A stretch of 34,821 nt of DNA. Origin: Acidobacteriota bacterium. Its GTDB lineage: Bacteria; Acidobacteriota; Holophagae; Acanthopleuribacterales; Acanthopleuribacteraceae. Below are positions 15,068 to 23,576 of this stretch, piece by piece. The first letter of the stretch is position 1. Each line of letters starts with the position of its first letter. The stretch spans positions 1 through 34,821 of the forward strand of contig JASJCB010000160.1 in assembly GCA_030066195.1 (NCBI GenBank). The letters run 5' to 3'. Under the pieces are notes generated by a model, which saw only the letters and a list, made by a program, of their open reading frames with translations, did not search any database and had not been told where the DNA came from. The position numbers and the translations under genes were made by a program.

Positions 15068-17956
15068 TCAAGGCACCATCAAGATCAGGCGAACCGCGTC
15101 CAGGCGCACCTGGCTGGCGCCCAGGTAGTCCAGGATGATGTTCAGCGTTTCCTCGATGTAGTCCAGTTCGTCCTCGCGGATGCTGGGGTTGATGGCGCGC
15201 AGGGCTTTCAGGCGGTCGTACTCTTCCTTCAGGGCGTACATCGCCTCCTGCTCAGCTTCGCCCACGATTTCATCGGCCGTTTTCTCGGCTTGGGCCTCGG
15301 CAACTCCCAGCAGTGATTCCACGATTTGGGTCAGGGCGTCGCGCATCTTGTGCAGCTTGGATTTGGGTCCCTTCTCCAGTTCGACCAGGGCCAGGGCTTC
15401 GATCAAGTCGGGCCGAGGCTTGCGGTTGTTGTCGATGCCGATCCGGATGGGCGTCGGCGGCAGGAACCGCGACAATCTGGCTTCTTCACCGCCCTGGCAT
15501 TCCAGGATGAAGTTGCATTCCAGCAGCATACCGGCCTCGGGAGCACCTTTCCACAGCGCGAAGCTGGTGACGCCGCGATCCAGGCTCAGCAACAGGTCGA
15601 TCGCGCCGGAAACCATGGGGTGATCGTAGCTCAGGAACGCCAGTTCCTCCCGGTTCACCGCCACCTCGCGGTTGTAGGTGACCTCCAAACCTTCCTCGGG
15701 CAGTGCCGGGAAGGACTCGACCGGCATCTGGGCGGTAGGAATGACGATCTGGGTTTCCAACTCGTTCTGTTCCTCTACCGCGATACCGAAGACCTCGAAG
15801 ACCTCGTCCATGAAATGCTTCAGTTCCAGGTCGTCGTCCATTTCCTCGATCATTTCCACCAGGTCGCCGGCTTCTTCCTTGTTGAAGGAATGCAATTCCA
15901 GCAGGCGGTCCCGGCCCTGCTCCACCTTGGCGCGCAAATCGGCGGTGAACTTCTTGCTCTCCTCGATAAAGGGACCCAGCAAGGTGGGATCGTCCACGGC
16001 GTCGAAGACGGTGAAGATACGCTCTTTCAGGTGTTCGTAGATGAACTCGCCTTCCAACAGGTGATTCTCGAAAGCATCCAAACCTTTCTGGTACCAGTTG
16101 TACAGGCATTCCATGGGGCTGTTTTCGGGGTAGGGGATGTAGATTTCGATATCGCTGTGTTGGCCGATGCGGTCCAAGCGGCCGATGCGCTGTTCCAACA
16201 GGGCGGGGTTGAGGGGCAGGTCGAACAGGATCAGCTTGTGGGCGAACTGGAAATTACGGCCCTCGCTTCCGATCTCGGAACACAGCAAAATCTGGGCGCC
16301 GCCGGCCTTGGAGAAATAAGCCGCCTGGCGATCGCGTTCGATCAGGTTCAGCTCTTCGTGGAAAACCGCGACTTCCAGGTCCTTGGTCAGGCCGAACCAC
16401 TCCTGTAAAGCCAGGACCACTGATTTCCGGGAACAGATCAGCAGGAATTTGTCTTCGGGGTTTTGGCGGATGAAGGGCACCAGCCACTGAAGGCGCGGGT
16501 CTTCACGCCAGGCGCGCTGCAACATCTTCTTGATGTCCTTGGCGCTGCTTTCATCTGCCTTCACGGGGAAGGAGGGCGCGCCGGCCAGCAGGCGTTGGCC
16601 GTCCTCGTCGTCACGCATGTTTTCCAGGCCGAAGCGGACAAACTCGCTGTAGGCGTCATTGGAAACCAGCTCGATCGGCGAAATGATGCGTTTGGGGAAG
16701 CCTGAGAGCACCTTGCGGTGATTGCGATAGACCATGCGACCCGTACCGTGCCGATCGATGAGGGCGCGAATAAAAGTTTGGCCGCACTGAAGCGTGTAGT
16801 TTTCATCTTTGGGCGCCAGTTCCAGCAGATCCCTGTCACCGGGGAAAAGCTCGGCGATTTCCTGATCGATGCCTGTCCCCTTGCCGGCCAGAACCCGATC
16901 GGTAATGTCGGCCAGGCGCGTGTAGCGATCACTCTCGGCCATGAACTTTTCGAAGGAATCGAAGCGTTCGGGGTCCAACAACTTCAGACGGCCGAAGTGG
17001 CTCTCCATCCCCAACTGGCGCGGCGTGGCGGTCAACAACAAAAGCCCGCCGCAAACATGGGACAAGGCTTCGACGAGATTGTACTGCGGCGCACAACCTT
17101 CCTTCGACCAGTAGAGGTGATGGGCCTCATCCACAATCACCAGGTCCCAGTCGGCATCGACAATCTGCTCGGCCAGTTCTTCTTCCTTGACCAGGGCGTC
17201 GATGTCCTGCAGGACACATTGATGGGCCATGTAGGGGTTCATTTCGGGATGGGTCTTTTGAAGTTGCTCGGCGTGTTGGGGGGACATGATGCTGAACAAC
17301 ACGTTGAACTTGCGGTAGAACTCGGTCAACCATTGGGTAACCAGGGTCCCCGGCACCAGGCAGAGCACGCGGCTGACCTCACCGGCAATAAACAAACGGT
17401 GAAAGATCAGGGCGGCCTCGATGGTTTTCCCCAAACCGACCTCGTCGGAGAGCAGCACGCGCGGGTGACGGCGCGAGGTGACCATGCGCGCGATATACAA
17501 CTGGTGCGGGATCAGCTCGATTCGGGCGCCCAACAAACCGCGGCATTCGGAAGAAAGCGTGCGGTGCCGCAAATCCCAAGCCATGGCGCGTAGGCTGAAG
17601 GCTTTGGGCTTGTTGATGAAACCGGCCAATAACTTTTCGTGCGGCTTGTTGTAAACGATCGTGTGATCCAACTCCGTCTCGGGCAACAACTCGGTCTCGC
17701 CCAGGTAGAACAACAGGCCGTTCTGCTCTTTGACATCTTTAACCATGAAGCGGTTGCCGTGATTATCGCGCACGTACTCACCGGGCCCGAAAATAACACG
17801 CTTCAAGGGCACTTTGTCACGCGCATAAGTGCGCTCCGTCTCACTGGCGGGGAAAATCACCAATAGATCCCGCAACCCGACTTTTTTGATGATGCCAAGG
17901 CCCAGGGATAGCTCGCCGAGACTGGCACAACGTTGACCCACCATCCAATCAGTCAT
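15068..17956 (-). CDS. rapA: RNA polymerase-associated protein RapA-like SWI2/SNF2 ATPase
   Basis: This is a Snf2-family ATPase that in E. coli binds RNA polymerase and promotes its recycling after transcription. The 962-residue product nearly equals E. coli RapA in length (968). An N-terminal region of Tudor-like type (residues 1-150) precedes the helicase core. Motif I is DEVGLGKTIEA (about 171-181), motif II DEAH (276-279), motif III TATPRQL and motif VI RIGRLDRIGQ (590-599), followed by a RapA-type C-terminal domain. Start ATG 17956 has GAGAGGA 7 nt upstream; the longer frame to 18067 would run into pssA. It lies 85 bp downstream of pssA on the same strand, so they may be co-transcribed. 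Confidence 0.88.
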   Translation of the reverse strand: MTDWMVGQRCASLGELSLGLGIIKKVGLRDLLVIFPASETERTYARDKVPLKRVIFGPGEYVRDNHGNRFMVKDVKEQNGLLFYLGETELLPETELDHTIVYNKPHEKLLAGFINKPKAFSLRAMAWDLRHRTLSSECRGLLGARIELIPHQLYIARMVTSRRHPRVLLSDEVGLGKTIEAALIFHRLFIAGEVSRVLCLVPGTLVTQWLTEFYRKFNVLFSIMSPQHAEQLQKTHPEMNPYMAHQCVLQDIDALVKEEELAEQIVDADWDLVIVDEAHHLYWSKEGCAPQYNLVEALSHVCGGLLLLTATPRQLGMESHFGRLKLLDPERFDSFEKFMAESDRYTRLADITDRVLAGKGTGIDQEIAELFPGDRDLLELAPKDENYTLQCGQTFIRALIDRHGTGRMVYRNHRKVLSGFPKRIISPIELVSNDAYSEFVRFGLENMRDDEDGQRLLAGAPSFPVKADESSAKDIKKMLQRAWREDPRLQWLVPFIRQNPEDKFLLICSRKSVVLALQEWFGLTKDLEVAVFHEELNLIERDRQAAYFSKAGGAQILLCSEIGSEGRNFQFAHKLILFDLPLNPALLEQRIGRLDRIGQHSDIEIYIPYPENSPMECLYNWYQKGLDAFENHLLEGEFIYEHLKERIFTVFDAVDDPTLLGPFIEESKKFTADLRAKVEQGRDRLLELHSFNKEEAGDLVEMIEEMDDDLELKHFMDEVFEVFGIAVEEQNELETQIVIPTAQMPVESFPALPEEGLEVTYNREVAVNREELAFLSYDHPMVSGAIDLLLSLDRGVTSFALWKGAPEAGMLLECNFILECQGGEEARLSRFLPPTPIRIGIDNNRKPRPDLIEALALVELEKGPKSKLHKMRDALTQIVESLLGVAEAQAEKTADEIVGEAEQEAMYALKEEYDRLKALRAINPSIREDELDYIEETLNIILDYLGASQVRLDAVRLILMVP

Positions 17957-18041
17957 GTGTGTATCCTCTCCCCAATAGACGCCCTTGGCGTCGCAACGCG
18001 CTATTATGCCACAAGGCGCGCCAAGATTGAAGAGAACGGAA

Positions 18042-18863
18042 TTAGGAAGGTAGAACCGCGGGCTCATCCTGGTCGTCAGGGTGGGGTTCCTCGTGGTGCT
18101 TGCGCACCTTGTGCACGAGAATGCGACCGTACATCACCGTCAGGTAATAGAGGCACATGGACAGGCAGAAAACGGGAAACCCAATCAGCGGCCAGAGGCT
18201 GAAAAAAGCGACAACTATGAGGTAATTCAACGGCTTGAAACGGTACTTCCGAAACCAGAAATTGACCGGCGTGTCGAAACGAACGGTAGAGATCATGGAC
18301 AGGCTGAGCATGATGGTCACGAAGATAGAGGCCTGGAAGATATTCTCTTTGGTAAGGTAGGTATCCCAACCCCAGGATTGAAAAGGCGCATAATCCCTCG
18401 CCCAGACGAAAAAGATCGGCAGGCTGACGCTCATGAAAGCCGCGGCGGGAATGGGCAGCCCCTGAAAGAAGTTCTTGCCGTAAATGGAAGCGGTGACATT
18501 GAACCGGGCCAGGCGAATGGCCCCGCACACCAGGTACATCATGGGCAGCAGGTAGTAGACCTGATCGGTAACCTGCCCGTGTAGAAAGAACATGTAGTAG
18601 ATAACCGCCGGAGCCACACCGAAGGCCACCAGGTCCGACAGCGAATCGTATTGAATGCCGAAATCACTGGCGGTATTGGTAATGCGCGCCACTTTGCCGT
18701 CCAGCCCGTCCATGATGATGGAGAACATCACCAGATAACCCGCCCGGGTATAGTTTTCCGAGGTGGTTGCCACGATGATCGCCAGGTAGCCGAAAATCAT
18801 GGAGAAGGTGGTGATGGTACTGGGGAAAATAATCTTGATCGGCCGCTTGCGCTTGTACTTCAT
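18042..18863 (-). CDS. pssA: CDP-diacylglycerol--serine O-phosphatidyltransferase
   Basis: This integral membrane enzyme makes phosphatidylserine from CDP-diacylglycerol and serine, the first committed step to phosphatidylethanolamine. The 273-residue product has the full CDP-alcohol phosphatidyltransferase signature DGxxAR(x8)GxxxDxxxD at residues 55-77 (DGKVAR, then GIQYDSLSD). About eight hydrophobic spans and a cationic N-terminus (MKYKRKRPIK) are also present. The following RLARFN motif is typical of PssA rather than PgsA. ATG 18863 has AGGG 6 nt upstream. The C-terminal tail is hydrophilic (HEEPHPDDQDEP). PgsA or another phosphatidyltransferase is a less likely alternative. Confidence 0.88.
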   Translation of the reverse strand: MKYKRKRPIKIIFPSTITTFSMIFGYLAIIVATTSENYTRAGYLVMFSIIMDGLDGKVARITNTASDFGIQYDSLSDLVAFGVAPAVIYYMFFLHGQVTDQVYYLLPMMYLVCGAIRLARFNVTASIYGKNFFQGLPIPAAAFMSVSLPIFFVWARDYAPFQSWGWDTYLTKENIFQASIFVTIMLSLSMISTVRFDTPVNFWFRKYRFKPLNYLIVVAFFSLWPLIGFPVFCLSMCLYYLTVMYGRILVHKVRKHHEEPHPDDQDEPAVLPS

Positions 18864-18918
18864 GAACTACCCTGGTCTCCGTTTGCTTGAGAACTTTACC
18901 ACCAATCCATTCAAGCGT

Positions 18919-19172
18919 ACAAGTTGCAAGTTACAAGGTAGGTCGATGGGTCATCGCGAGTAGCCCCGCTCAGGGCTCACTGTTTGGGGTCTTGATCCCG
19001 TTCGGCCTGTTTGAAACCGCGAAAGGCCGCCGGCCCGCCGCCCTGCGAAGTAAGGATCAGGGCGAGGACCCGAGAATACGACCGTTGCATCGGGCGTCAG
19101 GGGAGGAAGGTAGAAACGAAGGGTGCCCTCAAAAGGGGCGACAATCAACTCATCACTTTAAACTTGCAATTG
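18919..19172. repeat. Intergenic segment bounded by short inverted repeats (possible small interspersed element)
   Basis: The approximately 290-bp gap between pssA and the ligase gene has no convincing gene. TTGCAAGTT at 18924-18932, inside a tandem-like stretch of CAAGTT/CAAG words, is the exact inverse of AACTTGCAA at 19161-19169. The right copy overlaps the end of the ligase gene. The enclosed DNA has several GC-rich self-complementary stretches (for example AGCCC-N6-GGGCT). Only 9 bp match, no target duplication is evident and no second copy is seen in this window, so the mobile-element reading is speculative. Confidence 0.3.
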
Positions 19173-20600
19173 ATAGCCTCTTTTGATTTCGCTTGCCTTG
19201 AATCGGGCGAAGAAAGCTTCGGCCGCTTCCCGGTCGGGGGCGCCGCGTACCGTTCGCCTCAGCGGTTGGGCGCGGTTGGGGCTGTAGTCCACGTAGCAGA
19301 AGACATAGGGCGGATAATCCGCATCCACCTGGTCTTTGTTGGTTTTCCAATAGACCAGCTTCCGCACCGCTGTCAGGCCCTTGGTCTGCTTGACAAATAC
19401 CTCCAGCTTTTGGACTTCGCCGGGTGCATAGACAACTGCCTTGCTCGGGGCTTCCAGATTGTCCAAATCGACGAATTCCGCGACCTGGGTGAGGCGGAGA
19501 TCGGTGGGATTGACCGCTTTGTCCGGGCGCAGACCCGCGAAGACAGGGAAGAGCACGCTTACGAAACGTTCCGGCGCCGCGGCTCGCCAGCCCCGCTCCT
19601 CCAGGCGCAACACGGGTTTCATTTGCGGTTTGCCCGAGTTGCTTTCGGTCAACACGTCGTGGAAGGCGACCTCGATGACGTGCCGTGGTCGGACCATGGT
19701 GAACAGGCCGCGACCGCGGTCGGTATCGTGGTAGTTGGAGCCTACCTTCAGCGGAGCCAACATGCGGAACAGCTCGCGGCGTTGCATCTCGTCGAATCCC
19801 GTGCCCACCTTGGCGAAGGTTTGGAAACTGCCGTCGGGTCGCATGAGCGCCGTCAACAGAACCCGCACCGCGCCGGTGTCCTCCGGCCGTTGCGTGTAGC
19901 CGATAATGACCGCGTCAACATGGTGCTTGGGTTTGATTTTGTAGACGCGGTGCGTGGCGTCGGAATAGCAGACCAACCCCTCGTGACCACCGTCCTGCAC
20001 CTGTTCGCCGAACAGCGCCGGCAATTCGGCGCTCGGTAGTTTCTTGAAGGGGATGCGGTGGAATGCGCCGTCCGCGGGCAGGTGTTCATCCAGCCGGGCG
20101 ATGAGACTGGCGTAGGAGGGGCGGATATAACGCTCGCCTCCCAGTTGAAGGATGTCGAATACGCCGAATTTGAGCTTCGAAGCCTGGTCCGCGCCGTCGC
20201 GACCGAGAGCGGCGGTTACATCGTAGACCCTCGAACGACCGCTCTGGTTCGGGCAGTACAATTCGCCCGCCAGTAACGCGCCGTCGTGGTCCCGGAGCAC
20301 TTGTTTTGCTTCCTCCAACAAAGGCAGGCCCGAGATGACGCGGCCCTTGGGATTGAACAGGAAGCAACAGTCGCCGTTCTTGTAGAGAAAGTGTAGTTGG
20401 CCGTCCTGCTTCACCGAGGCGAAGACCTCCTCGACGCCCAACTGACCCAGGTCATCGGGTTTCAGCAGACGGTAACGCGATGCCCTCGCGCGCTTATAGT
20501 GTTGCGCGGCCTGTAGCAGGTCGGTATCGGTCAGGGCGTCGACGCCGAGGTAGAAACCGGCGGGATGTTTTTCCATTTTCTTCTGATCATACCTATTCAT
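19158..20600 (-). CDS. ATP-dependent DNA/RNA ligase-like nucleotidyltransferase with C-terminal extension
   Basis: This protein would seal nucleic-acid breaks by self-adenylation. The 480-residue product contains motif I KQDG (Lys 64 as the adenylated residue), motif III in AGELY (Glu 113), motif IIIa FGVFDIL (145-151), motif IV EGLV (207-210) and motif V KIKPK (221-225). An OB-fold region of about 240-345 follows. Residues 345-480 form an extension I do not recognise. There is no Ku or LigD polymerase/nuclease module nearby. ATG 20600 is chosen with AGGAG 6 nt upstream. The longer frame to 20906 only mirrors the upstream gene. It starts 11 bp after the stop of that gene and is the last of a three-gene cassette. 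Whether the substrate is DNA or RNA is not decidable here. Confidence 0.85.
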   Translation of the reverse strand: MNRYDQKKMEKHPAGFYLGVDALTDTDLLQAAQHYKRARASRYRLLKPDDLGQLGVEEVFASVKQDGQLHFLYKNGDCCFLFNPKGRVISGLPLLEEAKQVLRDHDGALLAGELYCPNQSGRSRVYDVTAALGRDGADQASKLKFGVFDILQLGGERYIRPSYASLIARLDEHLPADGAFHRIPFKKLPSAELPALFGEQVQDGGHEGLVCYSDATHRVYKIKPKHHVDAVIIGYTQRPEDTGAVRVLLTALMRPDGSFQTFAKVGTGFDEMQRRELFRMLAPLKVGSNYHDTDRGRGLFTMVRPRHVIEVAFHDVLTESNSGKPQMKPVLRLEERGWRAAAPERFVSVLFPVFAGLRPDKAVNPTDLRLTQVAEFVDLDNLEAPSKAVVYAPGEVQKLEVFVKQTKGLTAVRKLVYWKTNKDQVDADYPPYVFCYVDYSPNRAQPLRRTVRGAPDREAAEAFFARFKASEIKRGYQLQV

Positions 20601-20611
20601 GCCTTGCTCCT

Positions 20612-21307
20612 TCACGCGGCGGCCGGTTTCAGTTCCAGGTTGGTCAGGTGCACCACCAACAGGTAGGCGTCGTCCTTCACGCGACCCTCCAGAAAGGCCC
20701 GGTAAGGAGTGCCGTTCCTGGTAAAGACCAGCGGTTCGGTTCCCCCCGGGCCCGCGCCCAGCATCATCAGGGCGTTTTTTTCCTGGAGTTCCGCCGCGAT
20801 GTTGTAAAGAAAATCGTAGGTCAGGCCGTCGCCGTGGGTGAGCTGGTAGTCCGCCGTGAAGACCATCTTGCGGACGATTTTGTCCTTGGGGAACAGTTTG
20901 CCCCATTTCAAGGCAACCGCCGTATCGATATTCGCTTCCCGGTCGCGCGGTTCGCGTTCTTCCAACAGCCGGTCTTGGGCGTCGTAGACCCGCTCGCGCC
21001 GGCTGATGCCCTCACCCGGCTTGTTGTTTACGTTCAGGTAGACGCGACTGGTCTCGCGCACGCGTTTGCCGAAGAGTTCGAAATCGATCTCGGGGGAACT
21101 CTCGATCAGGGCTTGGGCCAATTCCTCCGGGTCCATTCGGTCGGAAAGAGCGGCATAATCGGTGACCGGAGTGCCTTTGACCAGACGAACGGGGGTCGCG
21201 GGCCGGTTTTGCGGATCGACGGGTCGGACCCGGGCGGGCCGTTTACCGACCGTCAATTGCACGCGGGTGTTCCGCATGCGGCTGTCGGTAATATGGATTT
21301 GTTTCAT
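20612..21307 (-). CDS. Unrecognised protein, middle gene of the ligase cassette
   Basis: I do not recognise this 231-residue protein. It has no signal peptide or membrane span. The N-terminal third is basic and proline/arginine rich (TVGKRPARVRPVDPQNRPATPVR). The centre is helical and charged, with PEIDFELFGKRVRETSRVYLN. The C-terminal half has KMVFTADYQLTHGDGLTYDFL and beta-strands ending LLVVHLTNLELKPAAA. ATG 21307 is preferred over GTG 21316 because AAGGAG (21321-21316) is 8 nt upstream of the ATG. That ribosome-binding site overlaps the stop codon of the preceding gene, and the ligase follows after 11 bp. Such tight packing suggests the products act together, but no biochemical role can be stated. 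Confidence 0.75.
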   Translation of the reverse strand: MKQIHITDSRMRNTRVQLTVGKRPARVRPVDPQNRPATPVRLVKGTPVTDYAALSDRMDPEELAQALIESSPEIDFELFGKRVRETSRVYLNVNNKPGEGISRRERVYDAQDRLLEEREPRDREANIDTAVALKWGKLFPKDKIVRKMVFTADYQLTHGDGLTYDFLYNIAAELQEKNALMMLGAGPGGTEPLVFTRNGTPYRAFLEGRVKDDAYLLVVHLTNLELKPAAA

Positions 21308-21319
21308 AGCGTCCACTCC

Positions 21320-21916
21320 TTAAAACATGCCGAAATCCAGTTCGTCGTTATCTTCTTCACCAATCTCTTCCGGCGTATCTACCTGGTCGGGTTCTATATA
21401 TCGGTAACCGCTCTCCTCGCCCACCACCAGGAAGACGTGGGCGCCCCCGGCAATCAGGAAACCCTGATCGGGGTGGTAACTTGCCGTATAGTTATAGGGA
21501 AAACTGTAGAAGCCGTCGGCGGCGCCTATTTGAACGGTCATTTCAGCCGGAACCTCCAACTGGTAGACGGCCTTGACCGTGTATTGCAGGTAGGTATCGA
21601 TAGTCACGATTCGGTTCAGTTGAATGAGTTGCCGGAAGGACGAGGGCTGTTTTTCCAGCGGTAGACCCGTTTCATCGACGGCCCGCAATCGGTTGCGCTC
21701 CAACCAATGCCCGTCGCCGTCCAGGTAACCCGTTTCAAAGCAGCCTTTGCCGAACAGGTGCATGCCGTCCGCGGAAAGGGAGCCCGCGTAACAGGGGCGC
21801 CCCTCGGCGTCGACGACCATGCGATCGACCCGGCCGTAAACCTTCTTGCGGTCTACCTTCTGAACGCGGGCCTTGAATTGCGTACCCGCCAGGTCGAAGC
21901 TCAGGGTTCGACTCAT
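21320..21916 (-). CDS. Unrecognised protein, first gene of the ligase cassette
   Basis: I do not recognise this 198-residue protein. It is rich in beta-strand and has no signal peptide or membrane span. The N-terminal 75 residues (TLSFDLAGTQFKARVQKVDRKKVYGRVDRMVVDAEGRP, in part) look like a small beta-barrel. They contain C-rich spots (PCYAG, KGCFETGYLDGDG). The middle part has YSFPYNYTASYHPDQGF, and the C-terminus is acidic (EEIGEEDNDELDFGMF), a pattern common in proteins that contact nucleic-acid-binding partners. ATG 21916 has AAGGAGA 7 nt upstream and heads the three-gene operon. The stop overlaps the ribosome-binding site of the next gene. No function is assigned. Confidence 0.75.
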   Translation of the reverse strand: MSRTLSFDLAGTQFKARVQKVDRKKVYGRVDRMVVDAEGRPCYAGSLSADGMHLFGKGCFETGYLDGDGHWLERNRLRAVDETGLPLEKQPSSFRQLIQLNRIVTIDTYLQYTVKAVYQLEVPAEMTVQIGAADGFYSFPYNYTASYHPDQGFLIAGGAHVFLVVGEESGYRYIEPDQVDTPEEIGEEDNDELDFGMF

Positions 21917-22132
21917 AAGACAATCTCCTTGGATCGCATTACGCGGCGATTATTATGGAAAAGCCGGCAACCCTGCGATCATGTGTTGGGGTGAGTCCGG
22001 CCCACCCTACTCCTTAAATATGGTTCCCGGGCGTGACAGCCCTTGTCCGGGCAATAAGGTTACGGTTCCGGGATTGCTCGTTACAGCCGGGCTGTGGTAG
22101 TCTCGAAAAAGACGACGGGCAGAGGTAATGAC

Positions 22133-22831
22133 GTGAATATAAGGGTTGAGTTGGAAACCCCTGAACGCGCCGGGGAAATCCCGGCAGTGCTGGATTTTCT
22201 GGTGGACGCCGGTCTGGCCGGACCCGGTGACGGCATCTGGTGGGGCGGTACCAAACCCAAACAACACTCCCCGTTCAAGCTTTTGAAGGAGCCCCCCGAG
22301 GGCATTCATCTGGACGTGGTCCTGGCTCCTGTCCATCGCAAGCCGCCTGTTCGCGACACCCGGCACGCCCGGCTTTTTGTAGGCAGTGCTCCTCCTCGGG
22401 CTATCGATTACTTCTGTTTGCCCGTGGAAGGAAAACGGTTCCAGGCGCCCTGGATGCGACGACTGTTGACGGAGGCGCAACGCCTGAACCACAAGGTTCG
22501 GCTGATGTACTGCGAGCATGGCCTGGTGGCCAATGAAATCATGCGTTTTGCCGACTGGTTCCGTCTGGATTCGGTCAAGGAAGCCATGCGCGGCTGGATC
22601 GACGAAGAGATGCAGGCCGCCTTCCAAGACCTGATCGAATCCTTCCCCAATACCGAGGTCCACTGCGGCGTGGGCAAGCTGTCCAAATTACTGCAACAAG
22701 AAGACCGGGAGCGCGTTATTCTGTTGGGGAGTTTGGACGGTCGTTACCATCCCACCGGCCGCTATCACGGTATCAATTACGCCAATCTGTTATCTCAGAC
22801 AGGGTTATCCGGCTACTTTCTCGCGGATTGA
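22133..22831 (+). CDS. Hypothetical cytoplasmic protein
   Basis: I do not recognise this protein of 232 residues. It has a mixed alpha/beta composition, no signal and no membrane span. Notable stretches are GDGIWWGGTKPKQHSPFKLL near residue 35, VRLMYCEHGLVANEIMRFADWF in the middle (in part) and a C-terminal HPTGRYHGINYANLL. GTG 22133 is chosen because AGAGGT lies 6 nt upstream; the frame is open to a GTG at 22094 without such a site. It is divergent from the ligase cassette across a 216-bp gap and followed by a terminator-like hairpin at 22841. Confidence 0.65.
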   Translation: MNIRVELETPERAGEIPAVLDFLVDAGLAGPGDGIWWGGTKPKQHSPFKLLKEPPEGIHLDVVLAPVHRKPPVRDTRHARLFVGSAPPRAIDYFCLPVEGKRFQAPWMRRLLTEAQRLNHKVRLMYCEHGLVANEIMRFADWFRLDSVKEAMRGWIDEEMQAAFQDLIESFPNTEVHCGVGKLSKLLQQEDRERVILLGSLDGRYHPTGRYHGINYANLLSQTGLSGYFLAD

Positions 22832-22840
22832 AAATGAGCC

Positions 22841-22877
22841 CGTTACGGTATTTTGCCTCCTAACCGTAACGTGTTTT
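22841..22877 (+). terminator. Probable intrinsic terminator
   Basis: An 8-bp perfect stem (CGTTACGG at 22841-22848, CCGTAACG at 22864-22871) with a 15-nt loop is followed by TGTTTT. It begins 10 bp after the stop of the 22133-22831 gene. The long loop and short T-run make it a modest terminator. Confidence 0.45.
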
Positions 22878-22978
22878 CTGCCTCACCAAGACCTGACAGG
22901 CAAGACCTACAATCCGAAAATGGGTAGTGTGTCGGGTCTCTAACGGCACATATTGCCTCAGTTCGGGGGAGGTACACC

Positions 22979-23524
22979 ATGAAATCCGTGGCGGCCAAAG
23001 TTACGTGGATCGATGCGGTTAACAGCATCGACCTGAACCTGTGCCGGGTGATCAACAAGTCCTGCCGTCGTCCGGCCGTTGTTCGCTCTTTCTTCGCCGC
23101 CGTCAGCCGTCTGGGTGACGGGGTTTTCTGGTATGCCTGGATGGTCGCCTTGCCGCTCCTCTTCGGCATGGAAGGGGCCCTGGTTTCCCTGCAAATGATC
23201 GCCGGAGGCGCCCTGGGTTTGGGCATGTACCGGGCGATCAAAGAGTGGACCCACCGCATCCGTCCCTGCGCCGCCCATCAGGACATCGTGGCAGGCACCG
23301 CGCCGCTGGACAAATTCAGCTTTCCCTCCGGTCATACCCTGCACGCGGTTTGTTTCACCACCATTATCGTCAGTGCTTATCCCGCTACCGGTTGGGTTTT
23401 GATCCCCTTCACCTTTCTGGTCGCGCTTTCCCGCCCCGTTTTGGGCCTGCACTACCCCACCGATGTCATCGTGGGCGCAATCAGCGGTTACGGTTTGGCG
23501 CAACTGCTGTCGGCTGTCGTTTAA
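22979..23524 (+). CDS. PAP2-family membrane phosphatase
   Basis: This integral membrane phosphatase probably acts on a lipid phosphate or undecaprenyl diphosphate at the periplasmic face. All three PAP2 motifs are intact in the 181-residue product: KX6RP (Lys 88-Pro 96, KEWTHRIRP), PSGH (116-119) and SRX5HX3D (Ser 151-Asp 162, SRPVLGLHYPTD). Four to five hydrophobic spans surround them. ATG 22979 has GGGGGAGG 5 nt upstream. The neighbours give no pathway clue. The substrate (undecaprenyl pyrophosphate, phosphatidylglycerophosphate or a lipid A-type phosphate) is not determined by the motifs. Confidence 0.9.
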   Translation: MKSVAAKVTWIDAVNSIDLNLCRVINKSCRRPAVVRSFFAAVSRLGDGVFWYAWMVALPLLFGMEGALVSLQMIAGGALGLGMYRAIKEWTHRIRPCAAHQDIVAGTAPLDKFSFPSGHTLHAVCFTTIIVSAYPATGWVLIPFTFLVALSRPVLGLHYPTDVIVGAISGYGLAQLLSAVV

Positions 23525-23576
23525 ATCGTTAAAGTGACTCCGCGAGCTGACAGCCCCGCCGTGTGTTGCATAGGGT

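Noticed and set aside
18951..19148. A short minus-strand frame in the pssA-ligase gap
   Set aside because: It is arginine/proline rich without start signals; the region looks non-coding or repeat-derived.
20601..20906. An N-terminal extension of 102 residues on the ligase frame
   Set aside because: It lies entirely inside the preceding gene in another frame, is proline/arginine/glycine junk, and ATG 20600 has a good AGGAG site.
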